Below, piece by piece: positions 33,820 through 41,503 of a DNA stretch of 47,575 bases. Each line of letters opens with the position of its first letter. Position 1 is the stretch's first letter. A model generated the notes under the pieces. The model saw nothing but the letters and a program-made list of their open reading frames with translations, was not told the DNA's origin and searched no databases. Made by a program: the position numbers and the translations under genes. Location: the NCBI GenBank assembly GCA_018716755.1, contig DVJN01000195.1, positions 1 to 47,575 of the forward strand, written 5' to 3'. The DNA is from Candidatus Alectryocaccomicrobium excrementavium (GTDB lineage: Bacteria > Bacillota > Clostridia > Christensenellales > Aristaeellaceae).

Positions 33820-34797
33820 TTACACCGTTGCAAAATGGAATTTCAGCCCTGTGCGCACCATTTCAAAGGGCTGCAGAACGGGAAGCGTGCCATTTTCCCG
33901 CTCAAATTTTCTCCCCATGATATAGCAATTGGTGGGCTCCAGCCCGCAGACATAGTCCCCGCTGGCCATGCTCCTCCACTGCGCCAGGATGGGCAGGGTA
34001 TCGCTCCATGTGAGTTCCACCCGGGTATGCAGGGCCCTGTTGACCAAAGCGGCCCGGTGTTCCATATCCTCGTGGAAGAACACCCTTTCTTCTTCGCCGG
34101 GCACGGGAGGATCAAACGACGTCTCCCGGCCGAGCGCCGTTGCTGCAAAGGGCGTCCTGGGGCTTGTTTTGCGCGCTTCTGGCAATTCCAAATGGCACTC
34201 CTCGCAAACCAGCGGGTAGCCAAAATTGCAGTGATAGAGCAGCGCATATTCTTCCGGCCGAAAACCCAGGTTTGTGAGCTCGTCCTCCACAAGGATCTGC
34301 GCGCCCATCGCTGGAATGCGGATGGTGCGGGTTAACTGCAAATTGCAGCCAAACAACGCCGTTTCCCGCACCGTGCCCCGGATGACAACGCACCCATCTT
34401 CCACAAAGGCAGCGATGGGTTCCGCGCTTAGGCCATGATAGCGGCCATGCATGGGCTGCCATTCTTCCCCGTCCCGGTGCGCGCCGCCCGTGGTGCGCAA
34501 GCCACAGGTGTACAGCAGGCCCCCGGGAAACGTATGCAGGAATTCCGTTTCAACCGGGAGGTTGGCAGCGGGGCTATCGTAGCCGCTTTTGCTGATGAAA
34601 GTCATGTTCACACCCTTATAGCGCACCTGCCCGATATCCAGGCCCATATCCGGCAAAAAATCCACCTGTAAGCCGCCCGCGGTGCAGGCCTCGATGATGT
34701 CCATCCCCCTGGCTTTCCCCTCCGCCACCGTTACCCGGCGTAGGGTATACAATTGCTGCGGATGGCAGACATAGCCACTTTTTAAAATCTCCTCCAT
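33820..34797 (-). CDS. DUF4432 family protein (aldose 1-epimerase-like)
   Basis: 325 residues from the ATG at 34797 (GGGAGA upstream). The beta-sandwich fold of galactose mutarotases is suggested by FLPDMGLDIGQVRYKGVNMTF, FLHTFPGGLLYTCGLRTTGG (near 100) and GLEPTNCYIMGR near the C-terminus, all typical of DUF4432. The family is annotated as sugar epimerase-like but has few characterised members. It is the first gene of a two-gene unit with the glycoside-hydrolase-like gene, so it may interconvert anomers of that enzyme's product. I see no convincing promoter between the upstream terminator and its start; partial read-through from the zinc-ribbon gene is possible. Confidence 0.85.
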   Translation of the reverse strand: MEEILKSGYVCHPQQLYTLRRVTVAEGKARGMDIIEACTAGGLQVDFLPDMGLDIGQVRYKGVNMTFISKSGYDSPAANLPVETEFLHTFPGGLLYTCGLRTTGGAHRDGEEWQPMHGRYHGLSAEPIAAFVEDGCVVIRGTVRETALFGCNLQLTRTIRIPAMGAQILVEDELTNLGFRPEEYALLYHCNFGYPLVCEECHLELPEARKTSPRTPFAATALGRETSFDPPVPGEEERVFFHEDMEHRAALVNRALHTRVELTWSDTLPILAQWRSMASGDYVCGLEPTNCYIMGRKFERENGTLPVLQPFEMVRTGLKFHFATV

Positions 34798-34853
34798 ATC
34801 GTTCTCCCGTCCTTTCCTTCTCCATTCCCACCCGTGCGGGCGCTTCCTCCCCC

Positions 34854-34909
34854 AATAAAACTGCCCGGCCGGCAGCAAAACGCCAGGATTTGCCGCCAAC
34901 GGCCGGGCA
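34854..34909 (-). terminator. Intrinsic terminator after the zinc-ribbon gene
   Basis: On the minus strand TGCCCGGCCG (34900-34909) pairs perfectly with CGGCCGGGCA (34862-34871), followed by GTTTTATT. The long loop contains a smaller stem. It ends the purine-phosphorylase operon. Confidence 0.85.
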
Positions 34910-34913
34910 ACGC

Positions 34914-35180
34914 TCATTCTTCCCGCTTCCAGCGTTTCAACTGGGGCAGGGTTTCCCAAAGCAGCTTGCGCGCCTGCTCCTCGGTGAAGCCATCCGCCCC
35001 GCCCACCATGAAGGGAACGCTGGATTCGATCAGCTCTTCCAGGGTTTCCTCCCGGGAAAAACGGCCGTTCTGGTAGCAATACTTGCAATACTCCTGATTC
35101 GCGCCGCCACCGGCGTTGGTTCCAAAGTCTCCATCGGTCATGGGCATTCCACAGGACTGGCAAATTTTCCGGGTTTCCAT
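34914..35180 (-). CDS. Small zinc-ribbon protein
   Basis: 88 residues from the ATG at 35180, behind GAGGAGG. CQSCGMPM at the N-terminus and YCKYCYQNG ~25 residues later form a four-cysteine zinc ribbon of the type found in many short bacterial proteins (zf-ribbon_2). A helical C-terminal half follows (LEELIESSVPFM to LLWETLPQLKRW). Function unknown; proteins of this type often accompany regulators. It is the last gene of the operon with purine nucleoside phosphorylase and the WYL regulator, 92 bp after the latter. Confidence 0.88.
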   Translation of the reverse strand: METRKICQSCGMPMTDGDFGTNAGGGANQEYCKYCYQNGRFSREETLEELIESSVPFMVGGADGFTEEQARKLLWETLPQLKRWKREE

Positions 35181-35272
35181 AAAAGCCTTACCTCCTCGTT
35201 TTTTGCTCATTATAGCCGCAAAACCCGACAGGGTATGGCAAGTTTTCTCCGGAGGCCGCGAAATTTTCCCCC

Positions 35273-36172
35273 TCACCGGTTGGCAATGAGCACTTGCGCA
35301 GCGGCCCGTGCCAGCGCTTCCCGCAATCCTGGCGGATCGAGCACCGAAAGGTGCGGGCCAAAGGAAAGCAGATAATGCACCAGCCAATCGCCGCCCGCCA
35401 AATGAGCGCGCACGCGGAACGCGCCGCCCGGTTCCCTCTCAATTTCGCAGCCATAGAATTCCTCGAGCAGGCGCGTCTCCAGCTCAGGATCCGCACGCAG
35501 CGTAACCCAGATCCGATTTCCATCGCCGGCCATTTCCGCGATGGGCGGTGGGCATAGCGCCTCTGCAAAGCGCTCCTCCAGCGCCTCCACACTGCGCATG
35601 CGCACGATTTTGAACGTGCGGTAAGCGCCGCGCAGCAGGCAAAATCCCTGCAAATACCACGCATGGTGCTTAAAGGTGAGTTTCGCGGGACAAATGGTGC
35701 GGCCCGCCATTTTTCCATCCGCGGCGATGTAATCAAACCGCAGCAGGCGCTTTTCCAGAATCGCGCGCCGGATGGTCTCAAATGTGGCGTGCTCCGCCGC
35801 CTCGCTCCCCCAGCGGGAAAAATCGACATCGATCCAGTCCACCGCCGGCCGCCGGAACAGGGCCGAAAGTTTTTCCAGCAGAGCCTTTTCGGGAAGCGCC
35901 GCCGTCGCGCTCAATAGGCTGAGCGCGGACAAAAGCCTGTCCTGCTCCTCCGCCGTGAACAGCGCTTTCCCCACCGCATAGCCATCCATCAGCCGCACGC
36001 CGCCGCCACGGCCCCGTTCGGCATACACGGGAACGCCCGCGGCGCTGAGCGCTTCCACATCGCGATAGATGGTGCGCGTGGAAACCTCAAAGCGCCCGGC
36101 GAGCTCGGCCGCGCTCGCGCGCGGATGCGTCAGAAGATAGTTTACGATGGCAAACAGCCGCCCCGCGCTCAT
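35273..36172 (-). CDS. HTH/WYL-domain transcriptional regulator (DeoR/YafY-like)
   Basis: 299 residues. The N-terminal HTH_11 winged helix (~3-60) is seen in ASAAELAGRFEVSTRTIYRD. The WYL domain (~135-205) has RRAILEKRLLRFDYIAADGK (~136-155) and HHAWYLQGFC, which carries the W-Y-L triad. A C-terminal WCX extension follows (~225-299). WYL domains bind single-stranded nucleic acid or nucleotides and often regulate DNA repair or defence genes. Its ATG overlaps the stop of the purine nucleoside phosphorylase gene (ATGA), so the two are coupled. It may control this operon; its ligand is unknown. Confidence 0.92.
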   Translation of the reverse strand: MSAGRLFAIVNYLLTHPRASAAELAGRFEVSTRTIYRDVEALSAAGVPVYAERGRGGGVRLMDGYAVGKALFTAEEQDRLLSALSLLSATAALPEKALLEKLSALFRRPAVDWIDVDFSRWGSEAAEHATFETIRRAILEKRLLRFDYIAADGKMAGRTICPAKLTFKHHAWYLQGFCLLRGAYRTFKIVRMRSVEALEERFAEALCPPPIAEMAGDGNRIWVTLRADPELETRLLEEFYGCEIEREPGGAFRVRAHLAGGDWLVHYLLSFGPHLSVLDPPGLREALARAAAQVLIANR

Positions 36173-36990
36173 ATCGCGGCGATCAGAGCTGCCAGGAATT
36201 CGGTAAACTGTGCCTCCACGCGTTTGCCGGTTTCGATGACTTCGGCATGCGTGAGCGGCGTTTTGCTCACGCCGGCGGCCATGTTCGTGATGGTAGAAAG
36301 TGCAAACACGCGCATGCCCGCATGCCGGGCCACGATGGCCTCCGGTACAGTGGACATGCCCACCGCGTCCGCACCCATGGCGCGGGCCATGCGGATCTCT
36401 GCGGGCGTTTCAAAGCTCGGCCCGTAAAACTGCATATACACACCCTCAAACAGCGGAATGTCCTTTTCCGCCGCGATGGCGCGCGCCACGGCGCGCAGGG
36501 CGGGATCGTACACGCAACTCATATCGGGGAAGCGCGTGCCGAGCGAATCGTCGTTCGGCCCGATGAGCGGATTGCGGCCCGTGAAATTGATATGGTCGCA
36601 AAGCATCATAAAGCAGCCCTCGTGATAGCCCGTGTTCACGCCGCCCGCCGCATTGGTGAGCAGCAAGGTGCGCACACCCAGTTCCTGCATGACGCGGATG
36701 GGAAATGTGATTTCCTTCGGCTCATAGCCCTCATACATGTGCAGCCTGCCGCTCATCACCATCACCGGCCTGCCCCGCACCGCGCCAAAGAGAAACGCGC
36801 CATCGTGGCCTTTCACCGTGGAAACGCGCATATGCGGTACTTCGCCATAGGGAATGCGCACCGCGCTTTCCATCTGCGCTGCGAAGCCGCCGGACCCCGA
36901 ACCGAGCACCAGCGCCGTATCCGGAATGGACGCCACCCTCGCGCGGATCGCGTCCGCCGCCTCAACGATCTGCCTCTTGTAGTCCTGCAT
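36169..36990 (-). CDS. punA: Purine nucleoside phosphorylase (trimeric type)
   Basis: 273 residues from the ATG at 36990, 6 bases after AGGAGGAG; upstream in-frame ATGs lack a ribosome site. It splits inosine or guanosine with phosphate into base and ribose-1-phosphate for salvage. TALVLGSGSGGF is the phosphate loop, MSGRLHMYEGY and LLTNAAGGVN are family motifs, MQFYGPSFETPAE carries the purine-contact Glu, and STITNMAAG the Asn of the base-binding site. It is first in an operon with the WYL regulator and zinc-ribbon protein, behind a strong promoter, and divergent from asparaginase. Confidence 0.95.
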   Translation of the reverse strand: MQDYKRQIVEAADAIRARVASIPDTALVLGSGSGGFAAQMESAVRIPYGEVPHMRVSTVKGHDGAFLFGAVRGRPVMVMSGRLHMYEGYEPKEITFPIRVMQELGVRTLLLTNAAGGVNTGYHEGCFMMLCDHINFTGRNPLIGPNDDSLGTRFPDMSCVYDPALRAVARAIAAEKDIPLFEGVYMQFYGPSFETPAEIRMARAMGADAVGMSTVPEAIVARHAGMRVFALSTITNMAAGVSKTPLTHAEVIETGKRVEAQFTEFLAALIAAI

Positions 36991-37026
36991 GTCCATCTCC
37001 TCCTGAATCATGTTTTTCTCTATCCC

Positions 37027-37055
37027 ATTGTAGCGCCTGCCGCGGCGCTTGTCAA
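37027..37055 (-). promoter_or_regulatory. Near-consensus promoter of the purine phosphorylase operon
   Basis: On the minus strand TTGACA (37050-37055), 17 bp, TACAAT (37027-37032). The spacer contains GCGCC and GGCGC in inverted orientation. The start codon follows 36 bp after the -10. Confidence 0.85.
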
Positions 37056-37095
37056 TCGGCCTGGCGGCTTTGGGCCATAAAGTATGGCGCAGCCA

Positions 37096-37124
37096 TTGCC
37101 AATTGCGGAAAAACGTGCTATGAT
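37096..37124 (+). promoter_or_regulatory. Promoter of the asparaginase gene
   Basis: TTGCCA (37096-37101), 17 bp, TATGAT (37119-37124) with an extended TGC. Back to back with the purine phosphorylase promoter, 40 bp apart. Confidence 0.8.
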
Positions 37125-37158
37125 ACATCCGGCATGCAAAAAGAAAGGCGGGAAACAC

Positions 37159-38127
37159 ATGAAAATCGCGCTATTGACCACGGGCGGCACCATTGCCAGC
37201 CAACCCACCGCGCGCGGGCTGGCCCCCGCGATGGACGCGCAGGCGCTGCTGGAACGCGCCAGTTGTGTGCTCGATATGGCCGAAGTCGTGGTGGAGAACG
37301 TATTCTCTTTGGACTCCAGCAATATCCAGCCTGAAGAATGGTGCGTGCTCGCGCGCGCGGCCGACCGGGCGCTGCGCTACGCCGATGGCGTGGTGATCAC
37401 CCACGGGACGGACACCATGGCCTATTCGGCAGCCGCGCTGAGCTACATGCTCTCCGGCCAGGTGAAGCCCGTGATCTTTACCGGATCGCAACTGCCGATT
37501 GCGCATCCACTCTCCGACGCGCCCGCCAACCTGGCGGAAGCGTTTCTGGCGGCCACCAACGGCGTAAGCGGCGTATACATTGCCTTCAACCGCAAGCTGA
37601 TCCATGGCGCGCGCGCCGTGAAGCTGCGCACCACGAGCTTTGACGCCTTCGACACCGTGAACGCGCCCCTGGCAGGCCTTTTCGATTCCGATGGGCTGCG
37701 CTGGATCGCGCCGCAGGCGCGCAGCGGGGAATACCGCCTGCTGGACGGGGTGGACGAGCGCGTGTTTTTGCTCAAGCTCGTGCCCGGCACTTCGCCGGAC
37801 GTATTCGATTATATCCTGCAGGCGGGCTACCGCGGCGTGGTCATCGAAGCGTTTGGCCTGGGCGGCATCCATTATATTCGCCGCAACCTGGTGGAAAAAC
37901 TGCGCGAGCTGGAGGCGCACGGCGTGATCTGCATCGTCACCACACAATGCCTGTATGAGCGCGCGGATTTTTCCGTTTACGAAGTGGGCCGCAACATCCT
38001 GTCCGAACACGTTTTTTCTGGCCGCGATATGACCACCGAAGCCGCCGTGGCCAAGCTGATGTGGATGCTGGGCGACTGGGAAGCGCGCGGCCGCTTTGCC
38101 CAGGAAAGCGTGTGCGGGGAAATTTAA
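37159..38127 (+). CDS. ansA: Type I (cytoplasmic) L-asparaginase
   Basis: 322 residues from the ATG at 37159 (AAAGGCGGG upstream), typical for type I. There is no signal peptide, so it acts in the cytosol, hydrolysing asparagine to aspartate and ammonia. The first catalytic Thr11 lies in TTGGTIAS and the second threonine-aspartate pair in VITHGTDTMAYSAAAL. The C-terminal domain (~190-320) has VVIEAFGLGGIHYIRRNLVE. Its stop is only 4 bp from the stop of the convergent gene at 38132, leaving no space for a separate terminator. Confidence 0.94.
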   Translation: MKIALLTTGGTIASQPTARGLAPAMDAQALLERASCVLDMAEVVVENVFSLDSSNIQPEEWCVLARAADRALRYADGVVITHGTDTMAYSAAALSYMLSGQVKPVIFTGSQLPIAHPLSDAPANLAEAFLAATNGVSGVYIAFNRKLIHGARAVKLRTTSFDAFDTVNAPLAGLFDSDGLRWIAPQARSGEYRLLDGVDERVFLLKLVPGTSPDVFDYILQAGYRGVVIEAFGLGGIHYIRRNLVEKLRELEAHGVICIVTTQCLYERADFSVYEVGRNILSEHVFSGRDMTTEAAVAKLMWMLGDWEARGRFAQESVCGEI

Positions 38128-38131
38128 TGTT

Positions 38132-39076
38132 TCACGCCTTGTCGCCCAGGATTTCGTAGAATAAGCCGTGAAAGGGCGCGAGCCGGTCGAAAACCCAGCG
38201 GTTGCCATCCACTTCGCGCTCGCCGCAATCGATGATTTCCGTGCGGTCCTCCAGGCCGTTCATCAGCGCAGAAAGCGGCTCGGCCAGCGGGCCCGGCAGT
38301 TTTTCCGCCAGATGCAGCGCGCGTCCGGCAAACGTATCCAAAAACGTATGGATCAAAATTTCTATGGCCAGCGAGTCCACGCCAATATCCAGGGGCTTGC
38401 CGGCCCTTTTTTCGTATTCGCGCAAAATTTCTTCCGCCAGGGCCCGCGCGCCGTTGCCCGCTTCGCCCAGATATTCCACCAGGGCCGCGTCAGTTTTGAT
38501 GTGCACTGCCCGGTCGCCATAGCGCACCCAAACGCCTTCTGCGGTTTGCGCCCATTCTCCCTTTGCGCAAAGATACACGCCATAATCCAAAATAACGCGG
38601 CCCTCGCCATCGGGCGTGGTAAAGCGGGGGCAGTTGTAGCGCTCAAAGCACAAAACGGGCTGCTCCGCCGATCCGACGCCTTCGGGCGCATCCATGCCCG
38701 CCTGGCGCAACGCGCGCACGCACGCTTCGTGCATGGTATAGAGCGTGGGATCCTGTTCGTGCGCCCGCAGATAACAAACGCCCGCTTCTCCCTCCGGCAA
38801 GTCCAGGCTTTCATAGCCTTCCGGCGCCTGCGTCCCCGCCGGGAAGAGCATGCCAATCCAATATTCCCGCGCTTCTTCTCCCCGCGCGACCATAAAGCCG
38901 TAAAACGCGCCCTCGCTCTCCTTTAGCGCGCCCAGCATTTCCAGCGGCAAAAACCAGCCGTTTTCAAACCATTCTCCCCAGTGAGAGGCCGCGCCTTCTT
39001 CGGCTAGGGAATAGCGCTTGCCGATCAACCGAGCGGCGGGAACGTGTTCCCGAAAGGCTTTCACGATTTCCGTCAT
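38132..39076 (-). CDS. GyrI-like (AraC effector-binding) domain protein of unknown function
   Basis: 314 residues from the ATG at 39076; the ribosome site (AAGGTG, about 13 bases upstream) is weak, so the start is uncertain. The middle (~20-160) resembles the GyrI-like small-molecule-binding fold: REYWIGMLFPAG, then SLDLPEGEAGVCYLRAHE, the TLYTMHEACVRALRQAG helix, and CFERYNCPRF near its end. The C-terminal half is Glu- and Leu-rich and helical (ALAEEILREYEKRAGKPLDI) and is not recognised. No DNA-binding domain is present, so it is likely a stand-alone ligand-binding protein. It lies downstream of a zinc-ribbon gene with a terminator between. Confidence 0.75.
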   Translation of the reverse strand: MTEIVKAFREHVPAARLIGKRYSLAEEGAASHWGEWFENGWFLPLEMLGALKESEGAFYGFMVARGEEAREYWIGMLFPAGTQAPEGYESLDLPEGEAGVCYLRAHEQDPTLYTMHEACVRALRQAGMDAPEGVGSAEQPVLCFERYNCPRFTTPDGEGRVILDYGVYLCAKGEWAQTAEGVWVRYGDRAVHIKTDAALVEYLGEAGNGARALAEEILREYEKRAGKPLDIGVDSLAIEILIHTFLDTFAGRALHLAEKLPGPLAEPLSALMNGLEDRTEIIDCGEREVDGNRWVFDRLAPFHGLFYEILGDKA

Positions 39077-39113
39077 TGGCTTCACACACCTTGCAACACT
39101 TTTTCTGCCGGAT

Positions 39114-39155
39114 GGAGAAAAAGCCCCGGTTGCCGGAAAGGACAACCGGGGCTTT
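39114..39155 (-). terminator. Strong intrinsic terminator of the two-zinc-ribbon gene
   Basis: On the minus strand a 13-bp perfect stem (39143-39155 with 39120-39132, 10-nt loop) ends in a CTTTTTC run. It closes the 39166-39456 gene. Confidence 0.9.
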
Positions 39156-39165
39156 GAGGTCTCAA

Positions 39166-39456
39166 TTAATACTGGCTGTGGCGCATCTTGCTGAAGCACT
39201 CAGAGCAGTACACCGGACGATCGCCGCGGGGCTGGAAGGGAACCTGCGTCGGGCGATGGCACTCGTCGCAAATCACGTCGTACATCTGGCGCTCGCCACG
39301 GGCCTGGCCATTGTTGGCGCGGCGGGCGGCACGGCAGGCCGGGCAACGGCCCGGTTCGTTCTGGAAGCCCTTATCGGCATAGAACTGCTGCTCAGACGCG
39401 CTGAAAACGAATTCCGCGCCACACTCACGGCAAACCAACACTTTGTCTTCAAACAT
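39166..39456 (-). CDS. Small protein with two zinc ribbons
   Basis: 96 residues with four CxxC pairs: VCRECGAEF, RCPACRAAR, ICDECHRP and YCSECFSK, forming two zinc ribbons. The N-terminal part (FVFSASEQQFYADKGFQNEP) matches the probable zinc-binding domain family seen in many Bacillota and Chloroflexota; the C-terminal VPFQPRGDRPVYCSECF is typical of CxxC-x-CxxC proteins. Function unknown, perhaps RNA or DNA binding. AGGAGG precedes the ATG. It is monocistronic with its own promoter (39584-39612), a ~120-nt leader and a strong terminator, suggesting high expression. Confidence 0.92.
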   Translation of the reverse strand: MFEDKVLVCRECGAEFVFSASEQQFYADKGFQNEPGRCPACRAARRANNGQARGERQMYDVICDECHRPTQVPFQPRGDRPVYCSECFSKMRHSQY

Positions 39457-39583
39457 GGGGAAAACCTCCTAATCATTATGCCCTGCGAGACGACCGCCAT
39501 TTGTTTCCGAGCTTCCATCGGCAGGGACACCACCGGAGGGATACAGGTAAATCAAGGGCCAGTGCATTCTTGGGCTAAGCCGT

Positions 39584-39612
39584 ATTATACCACAGCCCTG
39601 CGGAAATGTACA
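39584..39612 (-). promoter_or_regulatory. Promoter of the two-zinc-ribbon gene
   Basis: On the minus strand an extended -10 TGGTATAAT (hexamer 39584-39589) with TGTACA (39607-39612) 17 bp upstream. The 185-bp spacer 39457-39641 contains nothing else recognisable. Confidence 0.65.
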
Positions 39613-39641
39613 GCCTTTTTTGCCGCAAACGAAAAATTTCT

Positions 39642-41327
39642 TTAGCGAATTTCTTCATCCGCCCGCGGGTTGGGATACAGGCGGTTGAGCGCGCTGACAA
39701 GGGCATTGACCGAAGCCGCCATAATGTCATCGTGCGTGCCGGCGCCCCAGGACATGCGGCCGCTGCCATACTCAATGATACCCACATAGGCGATGGCCCG
39801 CGAATCCGATCCATGCCCGAGCGCGTGCTCCTGGTACTTCACGATGGAATACTGATAGCCAAACAGCGATTTCAGGCAATTGGAAACCGCATCCAGGCGG
39901 CCATTGCCGGTGGCGGTAGCCTTCCTGCGCGGCCCGCCATTGACCCGCACATCGATATACGCGGTGATTCCGTCCTTCTGGGCGAAATGCGCCTCCACCA
40001 CATCGATGGGTGTGAACACATCCAAAAATTCCTTCTGGAACACGGCGTGCACGTCGGCCAGGGAAAGCTCCCGGTGCTCGCGATCGCTTGCCGCCTTGAT
40101 CGCGCGCATAAAATCCATGCGCATTTCCCTCGGAAAAGCCAGGCCGTATTTCTGCTCCAGCAAATAGCCGATTCCCCCCGAGCCAGATTGCGAATTCACA
40201 CGGATCACATCGGCCTCGTATTCGCGGCCTACGTCCCTGGGATCCACGGGCAGATAGGGTACGCGCCAGCGGCCCGGCCCTTCCTTTTCGCGTTGGCGCA
40301 TACCCTTGGCGATCGCATCCTGATGCGTGCCGGAAAAGGCTGCGAACACCAGCTGCCCTGAATACGGCTGGCGCTCATACACCCGCATGCCCGTCGTTTC
40401 TTCGAATTGGCGCACGATTTCCGGCATGCGCGAAAACTGCAGCCCCGGGTCGACGCCCTGGGAATACAGATTCATGCCCAGCGTAACCAAATCCGTGTTG
40501 CCCGTGCGCTCCCCATTGCCAAACAATGTGCCCTCCACGCGCTGCGCGCCTGCCAGCAGGCCCAGCTCGGCGTCCGCCACGGCGCTGCCGCGGTCGTTGT
40601 GCGTGTGCACGCTCAAAATCACATTTTCCCGGCACGCCAGATTCTCGTGCATATATTCCACCTGGCGGGCGTATACGTGCGGCAGAGAAAGCTCCACCGT
40701 CGAAGGCAGGTTGATGACGGCCGGCCGGCTGGGCGTGGGCTTCCACTCTTCGATCACGCGGTTGCACACTTCCAGGGCGAAATCCGTTTCCGTGGCGGTG
40801 AAATGCTCGGGGGAAAACTCAAAGCGCACGCCTTCGCGCTCCCCCGCCATCTCGCGGATGGACGCCGCGCCGGCAAGTGCGAGGTCGATCAGCTCTTCGC
40901 GGGATTTTCGCAGCACCGTTTCGCGAAACACAGGGCTGGTAGCGATATACAGGTGCACAATCGCGTGCTTTGCGCCCTCAATGGCCTCGAACGTGCGCCG
41001 GATGGGCTGCTCGCGCGACATTGTCAGCACCTGAATGGTAACGTCGTTGGGAATCAGATCGTTTTCAATCAGGCAGCGGACAAATTCAAATTCCGTGTCG
41101 TTGGCAGCCGGATACGCCACCTCGATCTCCTTAAAGCCGATATCCACCAGCATCTGAAAAAACTGCAGCTTATCCGCCATGCTCATGGGCGCTGCGAGCG
41201 CCTGGTTGCCATCGCGCAAATCCGTGGAGCAAAAAATGGGCGCCTGAGCGATATAGTTCTTTTCCGCCCATCGCAGCGTGCCTCTGGGCGGCGGATAAAA
41301 CGCAGGTGCGTATTTCTTTTCGGCCAT
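39642..41327 (-). CDS. leuA: 2-isopropylmalate synthase, long form (LeuA type 2)
   Basis: 561 residues from the ATG at 41327 (AAGGGGG upstream). It condenses acetyl-CoA with 2-oxoisovalerate in leucine synthesis. The HMGL-like TIM barrel has STDLRDGNQA at 34-43, the metal-binding SVHTHNDRGSA and EGTLFGNGERTGNTD. The C-terminal leucine-sensing domain (~430-550) has GSDSRAIAYVGI and GAGTHDDIMAASVNALVSAL. The YPPPRGTLRWAEKN start and the 550+ residue length mark the type found in yeast and Actinobacteria. No leuBCD genes are nearby. A SigA promoter lies at 41353-41381 and the leader is too short for a T-box. Confidence 0.95.
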   Translation of the reverse strand: MAEKKYAPAFYPPPRGTLRWAEKNYIAQAPIFCSTDLRDGNQALAAPMSMADKLQFFQMLVDIGFKEIEVAYPAANDTEFEFVRCLIENDLIPNDVTIQVLTMSREQPIRRTFEAIEGAKHAIVHLYIATSPVFRETVLRKSREELIDLALAGAASIREMAGEREGVRFEFSPEHFTATETDFALEVCNRVIEEWKPTPSRPAVINLPSTVELSLPHVYARQVEYMHENLACRENVILSVHTHNDRGSAVADAELGLLAGAQRVEGTLFGNGERTGNTDLVTLGMNLYSQGVDPGLQFSRMPEIVRQFEETTGMRVYERQPYSGQLVFAAFSGTHQDAIAKGMRQREKEGPGRWRVPYLPVDPRDVGREYEADVIRVNSQSGSGGIGYLLEQKYGLAFPREMRMDFMRAIKAASDREHRELSLADVHAVFQKEFLDVFTPIDVVEAHFAQKDGITAYIDVRVNGGPRRKATATGNGRLDAVSNCLKSLFGYQYSIVKYQEHALGHGSDSRAIAYVGIIEYGSGRMSWGAGTHDDIMAASVNALVSALNRLYPNPRADEEIR

Positions 41328-41352
41328 GTTTCGTCCCCCTTCGTATGCAGCA

Positions 41353-41381
41353 ATGGTACAGCAAACGCGAGCATTTGTCAA
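41353..41381 (-). promoter_or_regulatory. Promoter of leuA
   Basis: On the minus strand TTGACA (41376-41381), 17 bp, TACCAT (41353-41358). The start codon follows 25 bp after the -10. The remaining 41382-41503 spacer is AT-rich and drives the divergent hypothetical gene, but I see no clean promoter for it (TTATCAT at 41460-41466 is the best -10). Confidence 0.75.
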
Positions 41382-41503
41382 GCGCTCCCTGCCGAAAGCA
41401 AAAATTGTGATCAAATTGTGAATTTTTTCGCAAACACGCGCAAAATACCGCAATTTATGTTATCATATAGCAAGATGTATTTTCATGGAAGGGTGATTCG
41501 ACA

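Noticed and set aside
41328..41381. T-box or leucine attenuator before leuA
   Set aside because: The transcript leader is only about 20 nt by the assigned promoter, too short for either.
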